From Natronoarchaeum mannanilyticum (GTDB taxonomy: Archaea; Halobacteriota; Halobacteria; Halobacteriales; Natronoarchaeaceae): a stretch of 64,000 bases of DNA. Of this stretch, positions 1 through 9,113 are shown one piece after another (within the stretch, counting starts at the first letter, position 1; each line of letters starts with the position of its first letter). The DNA is taken from the NCBI RefSeq assembly GCF_039522665.1, contig NZ_BAAADV010000001.1:1135226-1199225 (forward strand). The letters run 5' to 3'. The position numbers and the translations under genes were made by a program. The notes beneath the pieces are model-generated. The model saw only the letters and a program-made list of their open reading frames with translations. It was not told where the DNA came from and made no database searches.

Positions 1-648
1 CTTCCGGAGGTCGCCGGCCGCGTAGCCCGCGACGTACTCCAGACCGTCGGCGTCGTACTCGGCGTCCTCGTCGTCGGCGATGCCTTCGAGGACGGACACG
101 ATCTCCTCGTGAGAGGGCGCCCGGACCGGCACGGGGAAACAGCGCGACCGGATCGGCGGGATGAGCTTGGTCGGCTGGCGCGTCGTCAGCACGAACTGGG
201 TCGTCTTGTGGTGCTGTTCCATCACCCGGCGCAGCGCCTGCTGGAAGTCCTCGCGGACGGCCTCGGCGTTGTCCAGCAGGATCGTCTTGTACTCGCCCGA
301 GACGGGCGCGTAGCTCGCCGACTCCTTGAGGACGTGGTTGATCATGTCCCGCTTGGCCATGTCGGACTTGCCCTCAAGGAACGAGGCGAACCGCGGGTCG
401 TTCTTGATCTCGGTCTTCGTGCGATCGAAGAAGTCGGCGACGTTGATCTCGATCAGGTCGCTGTCGGGGTTCTCGTGGGCGGCGTCGGCCAGCGCGCGCA
501 CCGCCGCGGTCTTGCCGCTGCCCGGCGGACCGTGCAACACGAGGTTGATCGGCTCGTCGACGCCCTCGGTCAGGTAGTCGCGCACGTCCTCCTGGGGGAG
601 ATCCTCCAGGGCGGGCGCGTGCTCGTCGATCCACAGCGGCGGTTCCAT
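1..648 (-). CDS. rfcC: Replication factor C small-subunit paralogue, 3' part missing at window edge
   Basis: AAA+ clamp-loader subunit that helps load the PCNA ring onto primed DNA. The first 216 or so residues are visible; the C-terminal lid and collar domains run off the left edge. A Walker A motif GPPGSGKT lies at residues 40-47, a Walker B-like LLDNAE follows near residue 127, and an RSRC segment carries the expected arginine finger. Haloarchaea encode two small RFC paralogues and one large subunit. The modified Walker B (DNAE rather than DEAD/DEAE) and the N-terminus suggest the second small paralogue, so the symbol is tentative. The start is the ATG at 648, where similarity begins. Confidence 0.85.
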   Translation of the reverse strand, partial: MEPPLWIDEHAPALEDLPQEDVRDYLTEGVDEPINLVLHGPPGSGKTAAVRALADAAHENPDSDLIEINVADFFDRTKTEIKNDPRFASFLEGKSDMAKRDMINHVLKESASYAPVSGEYKTILLDNAEAVREDFQQALRRVMEQHHKTTQFVLTTRQPTKLIPPIRSRCFPVPVRAPSHEEIVSVLEGIADDEDAEYDADGLEYVAGYAAGDLRK

Positions 649-770
649 TACCCCCTCGTACGCCGTCCGTCAGTAAGAATCGGTCGGTCGGTGGCGGTCG
701 CCCGCCCCGGCGACCCGGTTCGCGAACTGTGCGTTCTCCGCGTCGCGAGGTGACGAGGCGATCGCCCGCT

Positions 771-3428
771 TCAGGCGAACAGCGCCGCCGTCTCGTTGCC
801 GTCGACGCCGGTCGCGTCGCCGTCGGTCTCGTTGGTCGTCCCGTCCGTCTCGTTCGTCTCGCCGTCGGTTTCGTCGTCGTCCATCGCGTCCGCGTCACCG
901 TCAGTTACGGTAACTCCCGCGTCGTCGATGATGGGGACATCATCCTCGGTGTACGGACCATCCTCCTCGCCGTCGGTTTCGACGAAATCGTACGTTTCGT
1001 TGTCGTTGGTGTCCTGATGGGGCATCGCGATCAGCGTCTGGTCCTCCTCCAGGGCGTCCTGATCGAACTCGGCGCCCGGCACCATCTCCTCGTCGTACAG
1101 CTGGACCTCGACGTCCTCGTGTTCGCCGGGTTCGAGGTACTCGGAGGTGCCGACCACGCTGTCGACGACGACCTCATCGAACAGTGAGCTGTCGTGAATC
1201 GTCACGAATCCACCGTCGGGAAGACTGACGCTGTCGACAGTGACCGTGCTACCGTCGGTCTCCTGGTCCTCGAACGTCACGGCAGCCTCGGTCGGAGCCT
1301 CCTCTTCATCGTCTTCACCGTCGTCAGTGGGTGCCTCCGCCTCGTCATCTTCCTCCTCGACGTCGTACTCGATCTCCTGGCTGGTCAGTTCCTCGTCGTC
1401 CTCCGCGGAGAGGATGGCGACCTCGACGGTCGTGTCGCTCTCGATGGCCGGATCGAGCGTCAGCGTGTAGTCGAGGCGCTCCTCGACGGCGTTGAACGTC
1501 GGGCTTTCCGAGGTTTCGCCGTCGTAGTTGGCGACGACGTAGAAGTCCTCGCCGGCGGTGGCTTGGCCGATCTCGAGCGTCGTACCGTCACCGCTCTGGT
1601 CCTCGACGTCGAGCGTCGCGTTCGTCTCACCGTCGTCCTCTTCTTCCTCGTCAACCGGCGCGTCGTCCTCACCGTCCGCTTCCTCGTCGACGACCGTGAT
1701 CTCGGCGTCGTCGACCACGGCTTCCCCGTCCTCGGTGTACGGCCCGTCTTCCTCGCCGTCAGTCTCGAGGAAGTCGTAGGACTCGTTGTCGTTCGTGTCG
1801 AGGTGAGGCATCGCGATCAGCGTCTGGTTGTCCTCCAGAGCGTCCTGGTCGAACTCGGCGCCCGGCACCGTCTCTTCGTCGTACAGCTGTACTTCGACGT
1901 CCTCGTGTTCGCCGGGCTCGAGGTACTCGGAGCTGCCGACGACGCTGTCGAACGTCGCGCCCTCGAGCAGCGAGCTGTCGTGGATCGTGACGAACCCGCC
2001 CTCCGAGACGTTGACGTTCTGGACCGTGACCGTGCTACCGTCGGTCTCCTGGTCCTCGAACGTCACCGTGGCGTTCGGTTCGGCGTCCTCTTCGTCCTCC
2101 TCGTCTTCACCGTCGTCAGCCGGAGCTTCTTCCTCGTCGTCTTCCTCCTCGTCAGCTTCTTCGAGCGAGATGTCCGCGACCTCGCCGCAGTCGTACGTCA
2201 GAACGCCGTGGTTGTAATCGCCGGCTTCCAGTCCTTCGGTGTCGATCTCGAAGGTCACGGTTTCGTTCTCACCGCCGTCGAGAACGAGGAACTGCCGTTC
2301 GACTACGTCACCGTCGAGACGGAACTCGACGGACTGGTTGGTCTCGAAGTCGTTCGGGTTCGAGATCTCCGCGGTGACGGTGAGCTGGTCGCCGACCGTG
2401 GCGTTCTCCGGGGCTTCGAGGGTGCTCACTTCGTAGGAGTCTCCCTCCGGCACGGGGGCGTCCCCCGCCATCCCGGTCTCGTTGTCCATCTCTTCGGCGT
2501 CGTCGTCGGTCGCGTTGTCCATCGCGCCATCGTCCGTCTCGTTGTCCATCTCCTCGTCGTCGACGACCGTGATCTCGGCGTCGTCGACCACGGCTTCCCC
2601 GTCCTCGGTGTACGGCCCGTCTTCCTCGCCGTCAGTCTCGAGGAAGTCGTAGGACTCGTTGCCGTTCGTGTCGAGGTGGGGCATCGCGATCAACGTCTGG
2701 TTGTCCTCCAGAGCGTCCTGGTCGAACTCGGCGCCCGGCACCGTCTCCTCGTCGTACAGCTGCACCTCGACGTCCTCGTGTTCGCCGGGTTCGAGGTATT
2801 CAGAGGAGCCGACGACGCTGTCGAACGTCGCGCCTTCGAGCAGCGAGCTGTCGTGGATCGTGACGAACCCGCCTTCGGAGACGTTGACGCTGTCGACGGT
2901 GACCGTGCTACCGTCGGTCTCCTGGTCCTCGAACGTCACGGACGCTTCTGGCTGGGCGTCCTCTTCCTCGTCGTCCGTTTCGTTCAGGCCGTCGTCGCTC
3001 TCGTTGTCGAGGTCATCCTCGACTCCGTCGTCCGTCTCGTTGTCCAGACCGTTCTCGGTCTCGTTATCCATCCCGTCCTCGACCGTCACACCTTCCATGT
3101 CGCCGGGCGATGCACCGAACATCGCGCCGACGGCGGTACTCGTCACGTTGAGTCCCTCGATGGTGAGGTTCTCGATGGTAAGGTAGTCGGTCGAGATGCG
3201 GTCGATCGTGATCCGATCGGCCGTCAGTCGGGTCTCTACCGTGTGGTTCGTCGTTCCGTCTGTCGTGTGGTTCTCTATCGCAGTCTGTGCGCCGCCGTCC
3301 GCTGTCTCCGCCCCGTCGTCGTTCGCCTGCACGCTCGCGCCGGCCAGCCCCATCGCGGGGCCGATCGCGAGCACGAGTGCGAGTGCGACGAAGAGGGCGC
3401 TGATCGTCTGTCGGTCCAGTTGTCTCAT
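771..3428 (-). CDS. Secreted multi-domain DUF7282 protein
   Basis: About 885 residues with a Sec-type signal peptide (ALFVALALVLAIGPAMGLAG, ending near residue 30). At least three copies of a DUF7282 module follow, each starting near VTFEDQETDGSTVTV and containing GGFVTIHDSSL, YLEPGEHEDVEV and a YDF(L/V)ETDGEEDGPYTEDG end. Between copies 1 and 2 lies a CARDB/Ig-like domain, and between 2 and 3 a more diverged beta domain. Linkers are rich in Asp, Glu, Asn and Thr, with many N-x-T/S sites that could be glycosylated. No C-terminal membrane anchor or PGF-CTERM was seen, so it may be released or held by contacts. Start chosen at the ATG at 3428 because it opens the signal peptide; the reading frame runs 21 codons further upstream. 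Function unknown; probably cell surface. Confidence 0.82.
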   Translation of the reverse strand: MRQLDRQTISALFVALALVLAIGPAMGLAGASVQANDDGAETADGGAQTAIENHTTDGTTNHTVETRLTADRITIDRISTDYLTIENLTIEGLNVTSTAVGAMFGASPGDMEGVTVEDGMDNETENGLDNETDDGVEDDLDNESDDGLNETDDEEEDAQPEASVTFEDQETDGSTVTVDSVNVSEGGFVTIHDSSLLEGATFDSVVGSSEYLEPGEHEDVEVQLYDEETVPGAEFDQDALEDNQTLIAMPHLDTNGNESYDFLETDGEEDGPYTEDGEAVVDDAEITVVDDEEMDNETDDGAMDNATDDDAEEMDNETGMAGDAPVPEGDSYEVSTLEAPENATVGDQLTVTAEISNPNDFETNQSVEFRLDGDVVERQFLVLDGGENETVTFEIDTEGLEAGDYNHGVLTYDCGEVADISLEEADEEEDDEEEAPADDGEDEEDEEDAEPNATVTFEDQETDGSTVTVQNVNVSEGGFVTIHDSSLLEGATFDSVVGSSEYLEPGEHEDVEVQLYDEETVPGAEFDQDALEDNQTLIAMPHLDTNDNESYDFLETDGEEDGPYTEDGEAVVDDAEITVVDEEADGEDDAPVDEEEEDDGETNATLDVEDQSGDGTTLEIGQATAGEDFYVVANYDGETSESPTFNAVEERLDYTLTLDPAIESDTTVEVAILSAEDDEELTSQEIEYDVEEEDDEAEAPTDDGEDDEEEAPTEAAVTFEDQETDGSTVTVDSVSLPDGGFVTIHDSSLFDEVVVDSVVGTSEYLEPGEHEDVEVQLYDEEMVPGAEFDQDALEEDQTLIAMPHQDTNDNETYDFVETDGEEDGPYTEDDVPIIDDAGVTVTDGDADAMDDDETDGETNETDGTTNETDGDATGVDGNETAALFA
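1684..2945 (-). repeat. Two near-identical DUF7282 module copies inside one gene
   Basis: The stretches around 1684-2065 and 2563-2945 read almost base for base the same, including silent positions (for example the block encoding VVDDAEITVV through TEDGEEDG). The third module, 902-1282, is clearly more diverged. This points to recent duplication or ongoing gene conversion between modules 1 and 2. Confidence 0.75.
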
Positions 3429-3877
3429 GGTTTGTACGGGCGCGGCTGCCGGTGCCGCAGCGAGTCGCGGGGTCACGCACCGCGGGGTCACGCACGGCCC
3501 TGGCGCCGCACGTGTTCTTGCAAGCCTAATAGGAGGATAAACGGGCTCTATCGTTCACTGAGTACCAGTTCCGTACTCGTCGGTAAGCTGACCCAAGATC
3601 TTCTCGTCGGTCGGTAAGTACGGTCCGTTTACCGATCGAGTCGCGGATAAGCTCAGCCACAGGCACTTCGAAGTTCGCACGGCGGCGCGCCGTTCGCCCC
3701 AGTAACGACCGGTAACTCGACGTTATCGGTCGCACGACGCCGATGCGCGGTCGAGAGCCGCCACCGTCCGGCCGCGCGACGCCGACGCGAGGGACGCCGA
3801 CAGATCGTGCGACCCGCTACCGGGGAGAGCCGCCGATCCGAAGCCGGTTTACCCGTCGGCCGACCAGTTGCGAGCAG
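3429..3877. other. Divergent intergenic region
   Basis: This 449-bp gap separates the divergent surface-protein gene and ribonuclease Z. No convincing gene is seen in it. It holds TATA-like segments (for example CGTTTATCC on the minus strand near 3535-3543, and GTTTACC on the plus strand at 3847-3853, about 25-31 bases before the ribonuclease Z start). It also holds a perfect 15-bp tandem repeat at 3466-3495. Confidence 0.6.
3466..3495. repeat. 15-bp perfect tandem repeat (two copies)
   Basis: The unit CGCGGGGTCACGCAC occurs at 3466-3480 and again immediately at 3481-3495, about 40-70 bases upstream of the surface-protein start codon. It could be an operator pair or simple slippage; nothing else supports either reading. 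Confidence 0.6.
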
Positions 3878-4807
3878 ATGACGCTGCGCGCGACGTTCCT
3901 CGGAACCGGCGGGGCCGTGCCGACGACCGAGCGTAACCCGCCCGCGATCGCGGTCAACCGCGAGGGCGACCAGCTGCTGTTCGACTGCGCCGAGGGAACT
4001 CAGCGCCAGATGATGCGCTTCGGCACCGGTTTCGGCGTCTCCCATCTCTTCGTCACGCACACCCACGGCGATCACGTCTACGGCATCCCCGGACTGCTCG
4101 ACACGCTCGATTTCAACGACCGCGAGGACGCGCTGACGATCCACGTCCCGCCGGGCAAGAAGGGCGAGCTCCGGGCGTTCGTCGACGCCGCCGGCGCCCG
4201 ACCCACGTTCCCGCTGCGGATCAACGAAGTCCGGGACGGAACGGTCGCGCTGCGCCGCGACGACTACGAAGTGCGGGCGTTCGAGGTCGAACACCGCACC
4301 AGCGCCGTCGGCTACGCGCTCGTCGAGGACGACCGCAAGGGCCGGTTCGATCGCGAGAAAGCGGAGGAGCTGGGCGTCCCCGTCGGGCCGAAGTTCTCGC
4401 GGCTCCACGAGGGCGAGTCGGTCGAACTGGACGACGGCACCGTGATCGATCCCGAGCAGGTCGTCGGATCGCCGCGGCCGGGCCGGAAACTCGTCTACAC
4501 CGGCGACACGCGCCCGATCGATCGCACCGTCGTGGTCGCAGACGGCGCCGACCTGCTGATCCACGACGCCACGTTCGCCGACGACCGGGCGGACCGCGCC
4601 CGGAAAACCGGTCACGCGACGGCGCGCGAGGCCGCCGAAATCGCCGACCGTGCCGACGTCAGCCGGCTCGCGCTGCTGCACGTCTCCTCGCGATACACCG
4701 GCGACGTCGGCGCCCACCTGCGGGAGGCCCGCGAGGCGTTCGACGGCGACGTGTTCGCGCCCGACGACGGCCGGACCGTCGAGGTGCCCTACCCCGACGG
4801 AGGGTGA
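3878..4807 (+). CDS. rnz: Ribonuclease Z (tRNA 3' endonuclease)
   Basis: Cuts the 3' trailer from tRNA precursors so that CCA can be added. The 309-residue length fits the short archaeal RNase Z. The metallo-beta-lactamase signature is intact: H61-x-H63-x-D65-H66 in FVTHTHGDH. Further ligands lie in the VYTGDTRP and IHDATF segments and in the LLHVSSRY end. The N-terminus TFLGTGGAVPT is typical. The start is the ATG at 3878, with a TATA-like GTTTACC 25-31 bases upstream, so the message is probably leaderless. A longer frame exists upstream but its residues do not match the family. Confidence 0.95.
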   Translation: MTLRATFLGTGGAVPTTERNPPAIAVNREGDQLLFDCAEGTQRQMMRFGTGFGVSHLFVTHTHGDHVYGIPGLLDTLDFNDREDALTIHVPPGKKGELRAFVDAAGARPTFPLRINEVRDGTVALRRDDYEVRAFEVEHRTSAVGYALVEDDRKGRFDREKAEELGVPVGPKFSRLHEGESVELDDGTVIDPEQVVGSPRPGRKLVYTGDTRPIDRTVVVADGADLLIHDATFADDRADRARKTGHATAREAAEIADRADVSRLALLHVSSRYTGDVGAHLREAREAFDGDVFAPDDGRTVEVPYPDGG

Positions 4808-4814
4808 CCGATTG

Positions 4815-4982
4815 CTATTTTTCAACCGCAAAGTACAGTATCATCACGGAGACAAATAGCAACAACACTGGCAACAGATATGCGATCTGCGGAACGTGTT
4901 GTCGAGTGAGAGTGATCATCCCGACTACTACCATTGCCAGTCCGACAATGGCGGCCACGGCGAACGACGCATTCATTTCCAT
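4815..4982 (-). CDS. Small two-helix membrane protein
   Basis: A 55-residue protein with two hydrophobic segments (AVAAIVGLAMVVVGMITL and IAYLLPVLLLFVSVMILYF) joined by a short loop and ending FAVEK. No family recognised. The start at 4982 is favoured because a TATA-like TTTTTAGTA lies at 5009-5017, 27-35 bases upstream, as expected for a leaderless haloarchaeal transcript. The gene is more AT-rich than its neighbours. It converges tail to tail with ribonuclease Z, seven bases apart. Confidence 0.6.
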   Translation of the reverse strand: MEMNASFAVAAIVGLAMVVVGMITLTRQHVPQIAYLLPVLLLFVSVMILYFAVEK

Positions 4983-5230
4983 TCCCGGAGGATTATTTCG
5001 GATTGCATTACTAAAAATCAGGGATGCGTTCCCCGTTTTACATCGCTCCGACGCCACTGATGATCATCGTCCCACCAACGACGTCCGCACCGACCAGACC
5101 GAGTTTCCGAGACTGCCGGCAGTTGTATGAGACCAGCGAGGCCGCCCATCGCGACGCCCGCTGATCCAGCGGTTGAACTACCACTCGCGCCCGCCGTGGA
5201 TTTATTCGTGGTGATTCCCTACACGGGGTC

Positions 5231-7222
5231 GTGAGCCACCGAACGAGCGCCCTCGACGCGGTCGTGTTCGGCGTCGACGTCCAGAGCGGCGACGTGCGGG
5301 GCGACGCGCCCTCCTACGCGCTGTGCGTCTTCGACGGCGAGTCGATCGAGCGGGACGTCGTCAGCTACCGCAAGCTCCGCCGGCTGATCGCGGACCGGGA
5401 ACCCGCGATGGTCGCCACCGACAACATGTACGAGCTCGCGGAGAACAAGGACGCCCTGATCGCGCTTTTGGGCGACCTGCCCGACGGCACCCGGCTCGTG
5501 CAGGTGACCGGCGACGAGCAGCCCGAGCCGCTCTCGCGGGTCGCCAAGCGCCACGGCGTCCCCTACGGCAAGGACCCGATGCAGGAAGCCGAGGCCGCCG
5601 CGCGACTCGCGGCCCGGAACGTGGGCTACGAGGTCTCGGCGTTCACCGACACGACCGAGGTCAAAGTCGCCCGGGGGCGTTCGACCGGAAAGGGCGGATG
5701 GAGCGAGGACCGCTACACGCGCAAGATCCACGGCGCGGTCAAGCGTCGCTCGCGGGAGGTCGAGAGCGAACTCGACGACGCCGCACTCGAGTACGAGAAA
5801 GACGTCACCGAGAAGTACGGCGGGTTCAGCAACGCAATTTTTCGGGTATCGGGACGACCCGAGGACATCCCCGTCGGCCGCGAGCGCTCGGGCGACGTGC
5901 GGATCGAGATCGAGCGCGAGCGCCGCGACGGCATCGAGTTCCACCCGCTCGTGAAGCGCCGGGACCACGTGCTCGTGGGGATCGACCCCGGGACGACGAC
6001 CGCCGTCGCCGTCGTCGGGCTCGACGGCGAGGTGCTGGACGTGCTCTCGACGCGGACCGCCGACACCGCCGCCGTGATCGAGTGGATCGTCGAGCGCGGG
6101 CGGCCGATCCTCGTCGCCGCCGACGTGACGCCGATGCCCGAGACCGTCGAGAAGATCCGCCGCAGCTTCGACGCCGCGCCGTGGACGCCGACCTCGGACC
6201 TGCCGGTCGACACCAAGCAGCACCGCACCCGCGAGGAGGGGTACGACAACGACCACGAGCGCGACGCCATGGCCGCCGCGCTGTCGGCGTTCGACGAGCG
6301 CGAGGATCAGTTCCGCCGGATCGCCCGCAAGGTGCCCCCGGAGTTCGACCGGGGCGAGGTCACCGCCCGCGTCGTCGCCGGCGAGGAGTCCGTCGAGACG
6401 GTGCTGGAGGACCTCACCGAGCCCGACGAGGAGGAGACAGAGGAGACCGAGCACAGTCCCCGCGAGCTCACCGACGAGGAAAAGCGGATTCGGGATCTCG
6501 AACGGCAGGTCGAGCGCCTCGAATCCCACGTCGATCGGCTGGAGGACACAGTCGACGAGAAAGACGAGCGCATCGAGGAACTGGAGGGCGAGCTCTCGGA
6601 GGCCCGCCGCGAGGAGCGCCGCGAGGCCCGCGAGCGCCGCGAGGTGACTCGGCTCCAGCGCAAGAACGAGCGCCTGCAGCGGGAGATCGAAGAGTTGGAG
6701 GAGGACAACGAAGCCCTAGAGGACAAGCTCGACCGCCTGAAAGAGCTCTGGAAGCTCGACCACTCGAACTTCGCGGACGTCTCCGCGAAGAAGAAGGATC
6801 TGATTCCGATCAAGCCCGTCGAGAAGTTCACCGCGAACGCCCTCGAAGACGCCCACGAGAGCTACGGGCTCGCCGAGGACGACGTGATCTTCCTCCGGGA
6901 CGCCAGCGGCGCCGGGCGCTCGACCGCCGAGCGCCTCGTCGACGTCGATCCCCGCGTCGTGCTCAAGGCCGGTGGCGACCTCTCCGACGTCGCCGACGAG
7001 ATCCTCTTCGAGCACGAAATCCCGGTCGGCCCCGCCGCGGACGTCCGGATGCAGGAGGTCGACGAGCTCGCGGTCGCACGGGAAACGGATGTCGAGGCCG
7101 TGATCGAGGACTGGCACGACAGGGCCGAGGAACGACGCAAGGAGCAGAACGCCGAGATGGTCGACCAGATCATCAGCGAGCACCGGGTGCGCGACGACGA
7201 GGCCGGGGCGTCCGGCCTCTGA
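5231..7222 (+). CDS. DUF460 protein, RNase H-fold domains with coiled coil
   Basis: A 663-residue archaeal protein with an RNase H/RuvC-like fold (VLVGIDPGTTTAVAVVGLDG near residue 247) in which acidic residues could bind metal (GIDPG, VAADVTPMP, YDNDHERDAMAAAL). An N-terminal related region begins VVFGVDVQSGD. A long charged coiled coil (about residues 410-515) and a C-terminal DLIPIKPVEKFT-containing domain follow. This matches the archaeal DUF460 family, whose role is not established; nucleic-acid binding or Holliday-junction-like chemistry is an inference from the fold. Translation starts at GTG 5231. It stands alone, facing a convergent GNAT gene 6 bases after its stop. Confidence 0.85.
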   Translation: MSHRTSALDAVVFGVDVQSGDVRGDAPSYALCVFDGESIERDVVSYRKLRRLIADREPAMVATDNMYELAENKDALIALLGDLPDGTRLVQVTGDEQPEPLSRVAKRHGVPYGKDPMQEAEAAARLAARNVGYEVSAFTDTTEVKVARGRSTGKGGWSEDRYTRKIHGAVKRRSREVESELDDAALEYEKDVTEKYGGFSNAIFRVSGRPEDIPVGRERSGDVRIEIERERRDGIEFHPLVKRRDHVLVGIDPGTTTAVAVVGLDGEVLDVLSTRTADTAAVIEWIVERGRPILVAADVTPMPETVEKIRRSFDAAPWTPTSDLPVDTKQHRTREEGYDNDHERDAMAAALSAFDEREDQFRRIARKVPPEFDRGEVTARVVAGEESVETVLEDLTEPDEEETEETEHSPRELTDEEKRIRDLERQVERLESHVDRLEDTVDEKDERIEELEGELSEARREERREARERREVTRLQRKNERLQREIEELEEDNEALEDKLDRLKELWKLDHSNFADVSAKKKDLIPIKPVEKFTANALEDAHESYGLAEDDVIFLRDASGAGRSTAERLVDVDPRVVLKAGGDLSDVADEILFEHEIPVGPAADVRMQEVDELAVARETDVEAVIEDWHDRAEERRKEQNAEMVDQIISEHRVRDDEAGASGL

Positions 7223-7228
7223 TCCCGT

Positions 7229-7639
7229 TCAGAGTTCCTTCTCGATAACGTAGCCCCACTTCTCGTACTCGCGGCTCTCGTAATACTCGTGAACCGCCCC
7301 CTCGTCGAGCGGGCTCGCCAGCGCGACGTACTCGCAGTTCCGTTCGGCGGCCCACGCCTCGACGTGCTCCAGTAGCGCGGTACCGTGACCCTCGCCCCGG
7401 CGGGGGTCGTCGACCACGAGATCGTAGAGCCACGCGATCCGGGCGTGGTGGAGGTGGTTGCCGAGCTGGACGCCGGCGACACCGGCGAGGTCCTCGCCGT
7501 CGAAGCGTCCGAACAGGTGGTATTCGTCCGCGCCGGTCCACGCGACGATCTCCTCGGGATCGGCGTCGCTCCACAGCTGGCGGAGGATCGGGACGGCGTC
7601 GCGGCGCTCTCGCTCGGCGTCGAGTTCGCGGATCTCCAT
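7229..7639 (-). CDS. GNAT family N-acetyltransferase
   Basis: A 136-residue single-domain acetyltransferase. The acetyl-CoA pyrophosphate loop is visible in LVVDDPRRGEGHGTALLEHVE (the R-x-x-G-x-G pattern), after the beta4 strand ARIAWLYDL. The C-terminal YYESREYEKWGYVIEKEL gives the usual motif B tyrosine. The substrate cannot be told. It starts at ATG 7639 and converges with the DUF460 gene. Confidence 0.85.
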   Translation of the reverse strand: MEIRELDAERERRDAVPILRQLWSDADPEEIVAWTGADEYHLFGRFDGEDLAGVAGVQLGNHLHHARIAWLYDLVVDDPRRGEGHGTALLEHVEAWAAERNCEYVALASPLDEGAVHEYYESREYEKWGYVIEKEL

Positions 7640-7688
7640 GCGATCGCAGAGTGGCTGGTCGAAAATAAAGGTGGATCTCGGCGCGGCG

Positions 7689-8012
7689 TCAGTTCAGGCG
7701 CTCTGTCCCGTCGGGACCTACGGCGCGCACCGCCGCCCCGAGGTCGGTGTGGCGGAGCCGATAGTAGAAAAACGGGACGTAGATCCCGACCAACGCCGTG
7801 AGCTGGAACCATCCGAGTCGCGTCTCGGGTGGTTCCCGGCCTGTCCCTTTCTCGATCGACCGCGGGAACAGCTCCGGGAACAGCGACCGAAGCTCCGGCG
7901 CGATCAGAAGCTGGAAGACCGCGACCGCAACGAGCATCACGAGGAGGGATTCGACTGCGAACCGCCTGAAGTTCGAATCTCGAAGGAGCTTCCGCTGGTA
8001 GGACGTCAGCAT
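7689..8012 (-). CDS. Two-helix membrane protein of unknown function
   Basis: 107 residues with a basic N-terminus (MLTSYQRKLLRDSNFRRF), a first hydrophobic helix (ESLLVMLVAVAVFQLLIAP), a soluble loop of about 35 residues and a second helix (FQLTALVGIYVPFFYYRL). No family recognised. A TATA-like AATTTATTGA at about 8036-8045 sits 24-33 bases before the ATG at 8012, so the transcript is probably leaderless. Confidence 0.65.
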   Translation of the reverse strand: MLTSYQRKLLRDSNFRRFAVESLLVMLVAVAVFQLLIAPELRSLFPELFPRSIEKGTGREPPETRLGWFQLTALVGIYVPFFYYRLRHTDLGAAVRAVGPDGTERLN

Positions 8013-8134
8013 TAGGAAACCAAATCAACTCCGAGTTCAATAAATTATCGGCTATCGTATCTGAACGATAGGCTGCAGCCCCCCGAAATCTGTCGTGAGC
8101 GCATCAGTCCAGTCGATACTGACGTCGATGCGGC

Positions 8135-8716
8135 CTATATCGACGTTTTCTCGACGACGGCGCTCACCCAGTTCCGCTCAGTCTCGATCCGCACGGGATC
8201 GAGTCCGGCGTCGGCGAGCAGCTCGCGGAGCTCCCGCTCGCGGTAGTACTCGAAGTGCCTGCCGTTCGGATCGGAACCGGGAGTTTCCCCGCGCTTTACC
8301 GAGACGAAGGCGACGCCGTCCCTATCCAGCACCCGCCGGAATTCACGGAGGGCCGCCGCCGCGTCTGCGCGGGGAACGTGAAGCAACGAGGCGCTGCTCC
8401 AGACGCCGTCGAACGACCCCGCCTCGAAGGGGAGCCGACGCATGTCGGCGCGAGCGAGCGCGGCGTCGGGAACCTGATCGCGCGCGGCTCCGAGAAACGC
8501 CGGCGTCAGGTCCAGTCCCGTCGCGTCGTAGCCGCGTTCCGCGAACGTTTCGAGGTCGGGACCGGGGCCGCAGCCGACGTCGAGGATCCGGTCGCCGTCG
8601 AGTTCGTCGAAGAACGCGTCGCCGTACCGGGCGGCGACCGACGCGTCGAGATACTTCTCGACGTACGCGTCGGCGTCGGACTCGTAGGCGTCGAGCGTTC
8701 GGCGCACCTCGTCCAT
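8135..8716 (-). CDS. Class I SAM-dependent methyltransferase
   Basis: 193 residues with a Rossmann methyltransferase core: motif I ILDVGCGPGPD (about residues 44-54), motif II GLDLTPAFL, and the post-I acidic segment LARADMRRLPFEAGSFDGVWSSASLLHV, typical of methyltransferase type 11/25 families. Lipid, small-molecule or protein substrates are all possible; the sequence does not decide. It lies downstream of the duplicated IleRS tail on the same strand with its own start at 8716. Confidence 0.85.
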   Translation of the reverse strand: MDEVRRTLDAYESDADAYVEKYLDASVAARYGDAFFDELDGDRILDVGCGPGPDLETFAERGYDATGLDLTPAFLGAARDQVPDAALARADMRRLPFEAGSFDGVWSSASLLHVPRADAAAALREFRRVLDRDGVAFVSVKRGETPGSDPNGRHFEYYRERELRELLADAGLDPVRIETERNWVSAVVEKTSI

Positions 8717-8782
8717 GGCAATTCCTTCCGCTCGAACGACAAATAGGTGGTCGCTGTCAGAGGATCGAGGTTTCGCTCGCGC

Positions 8783-9013
8783 TTACGCCGCGGCTTCCGC
8801 CAGCGGCTCGACTGCCAGCGTCATCTCGACGCCCTCCACTTCCCAGGTCTTGCGGTTGCCGTTCTCGACGTCGACGTCACCGAGCTCCTCGGCGCGAACC
8901 TCCTGCGTGATCAGTTCCTCGTGCTCGCGCACCAGATCGGCCACGCGATCGTCCGCAACGTCGATCTCCAGCCGGATCGAGGCGTCCATCTCGAGATCGA
9001 GTTCCTTGCGCAT
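8783..9013 (-). pseudogene. Detached duplicate of the IleRS C-terminal tail
   Basis: The 76 codons from ATG 9013 encode a second copy of the last 75 or so residues of the isoleucyl-tRNA synthetase just upstream. The first 44 residues (MRKELDLEMDAS onward) differ from the synthetase at one position, while the last 30 are diverged but alignable (RKTWEVEG versus RKTWDVEG). 59 bases are perfectly identical (8958-9016 versus 9289-9347). The rest of the shared block carries mostly silent changes. A GGTGG lies 7 bases before ATG 9013, and a longer frame begins at 9052, so a small free protein could be made. A leftover duplication is equally possible. Confidence 0.7.
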
Positions 9014-9113
9014 CTCGCTGCCACCTTTTTCCGCCTCGGGTGTGCTACGCACACCGCTCGGCGCAAAAACGTGGGCGAAAAAGGCAGAACGCTCCCTTCG
9101 GTCGCGTTCTGTA

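Noticed and set aside
1194..3617. Long plus-strand frame opposite the DUF7282 gene
   Set aside because: It is a mirror of the GC-rich acidic coding sequence on the other strand, rich in Arg/Val with no domain pattern; long antisense frames are usual at this GC content.
6307..6831. Serine-rich minus-strand frame in the DUF460 gene
   Set aside because: It is the antisense of the coiled coil; runs of Ser/Arg are produced by antisense Glu/Arg codons.
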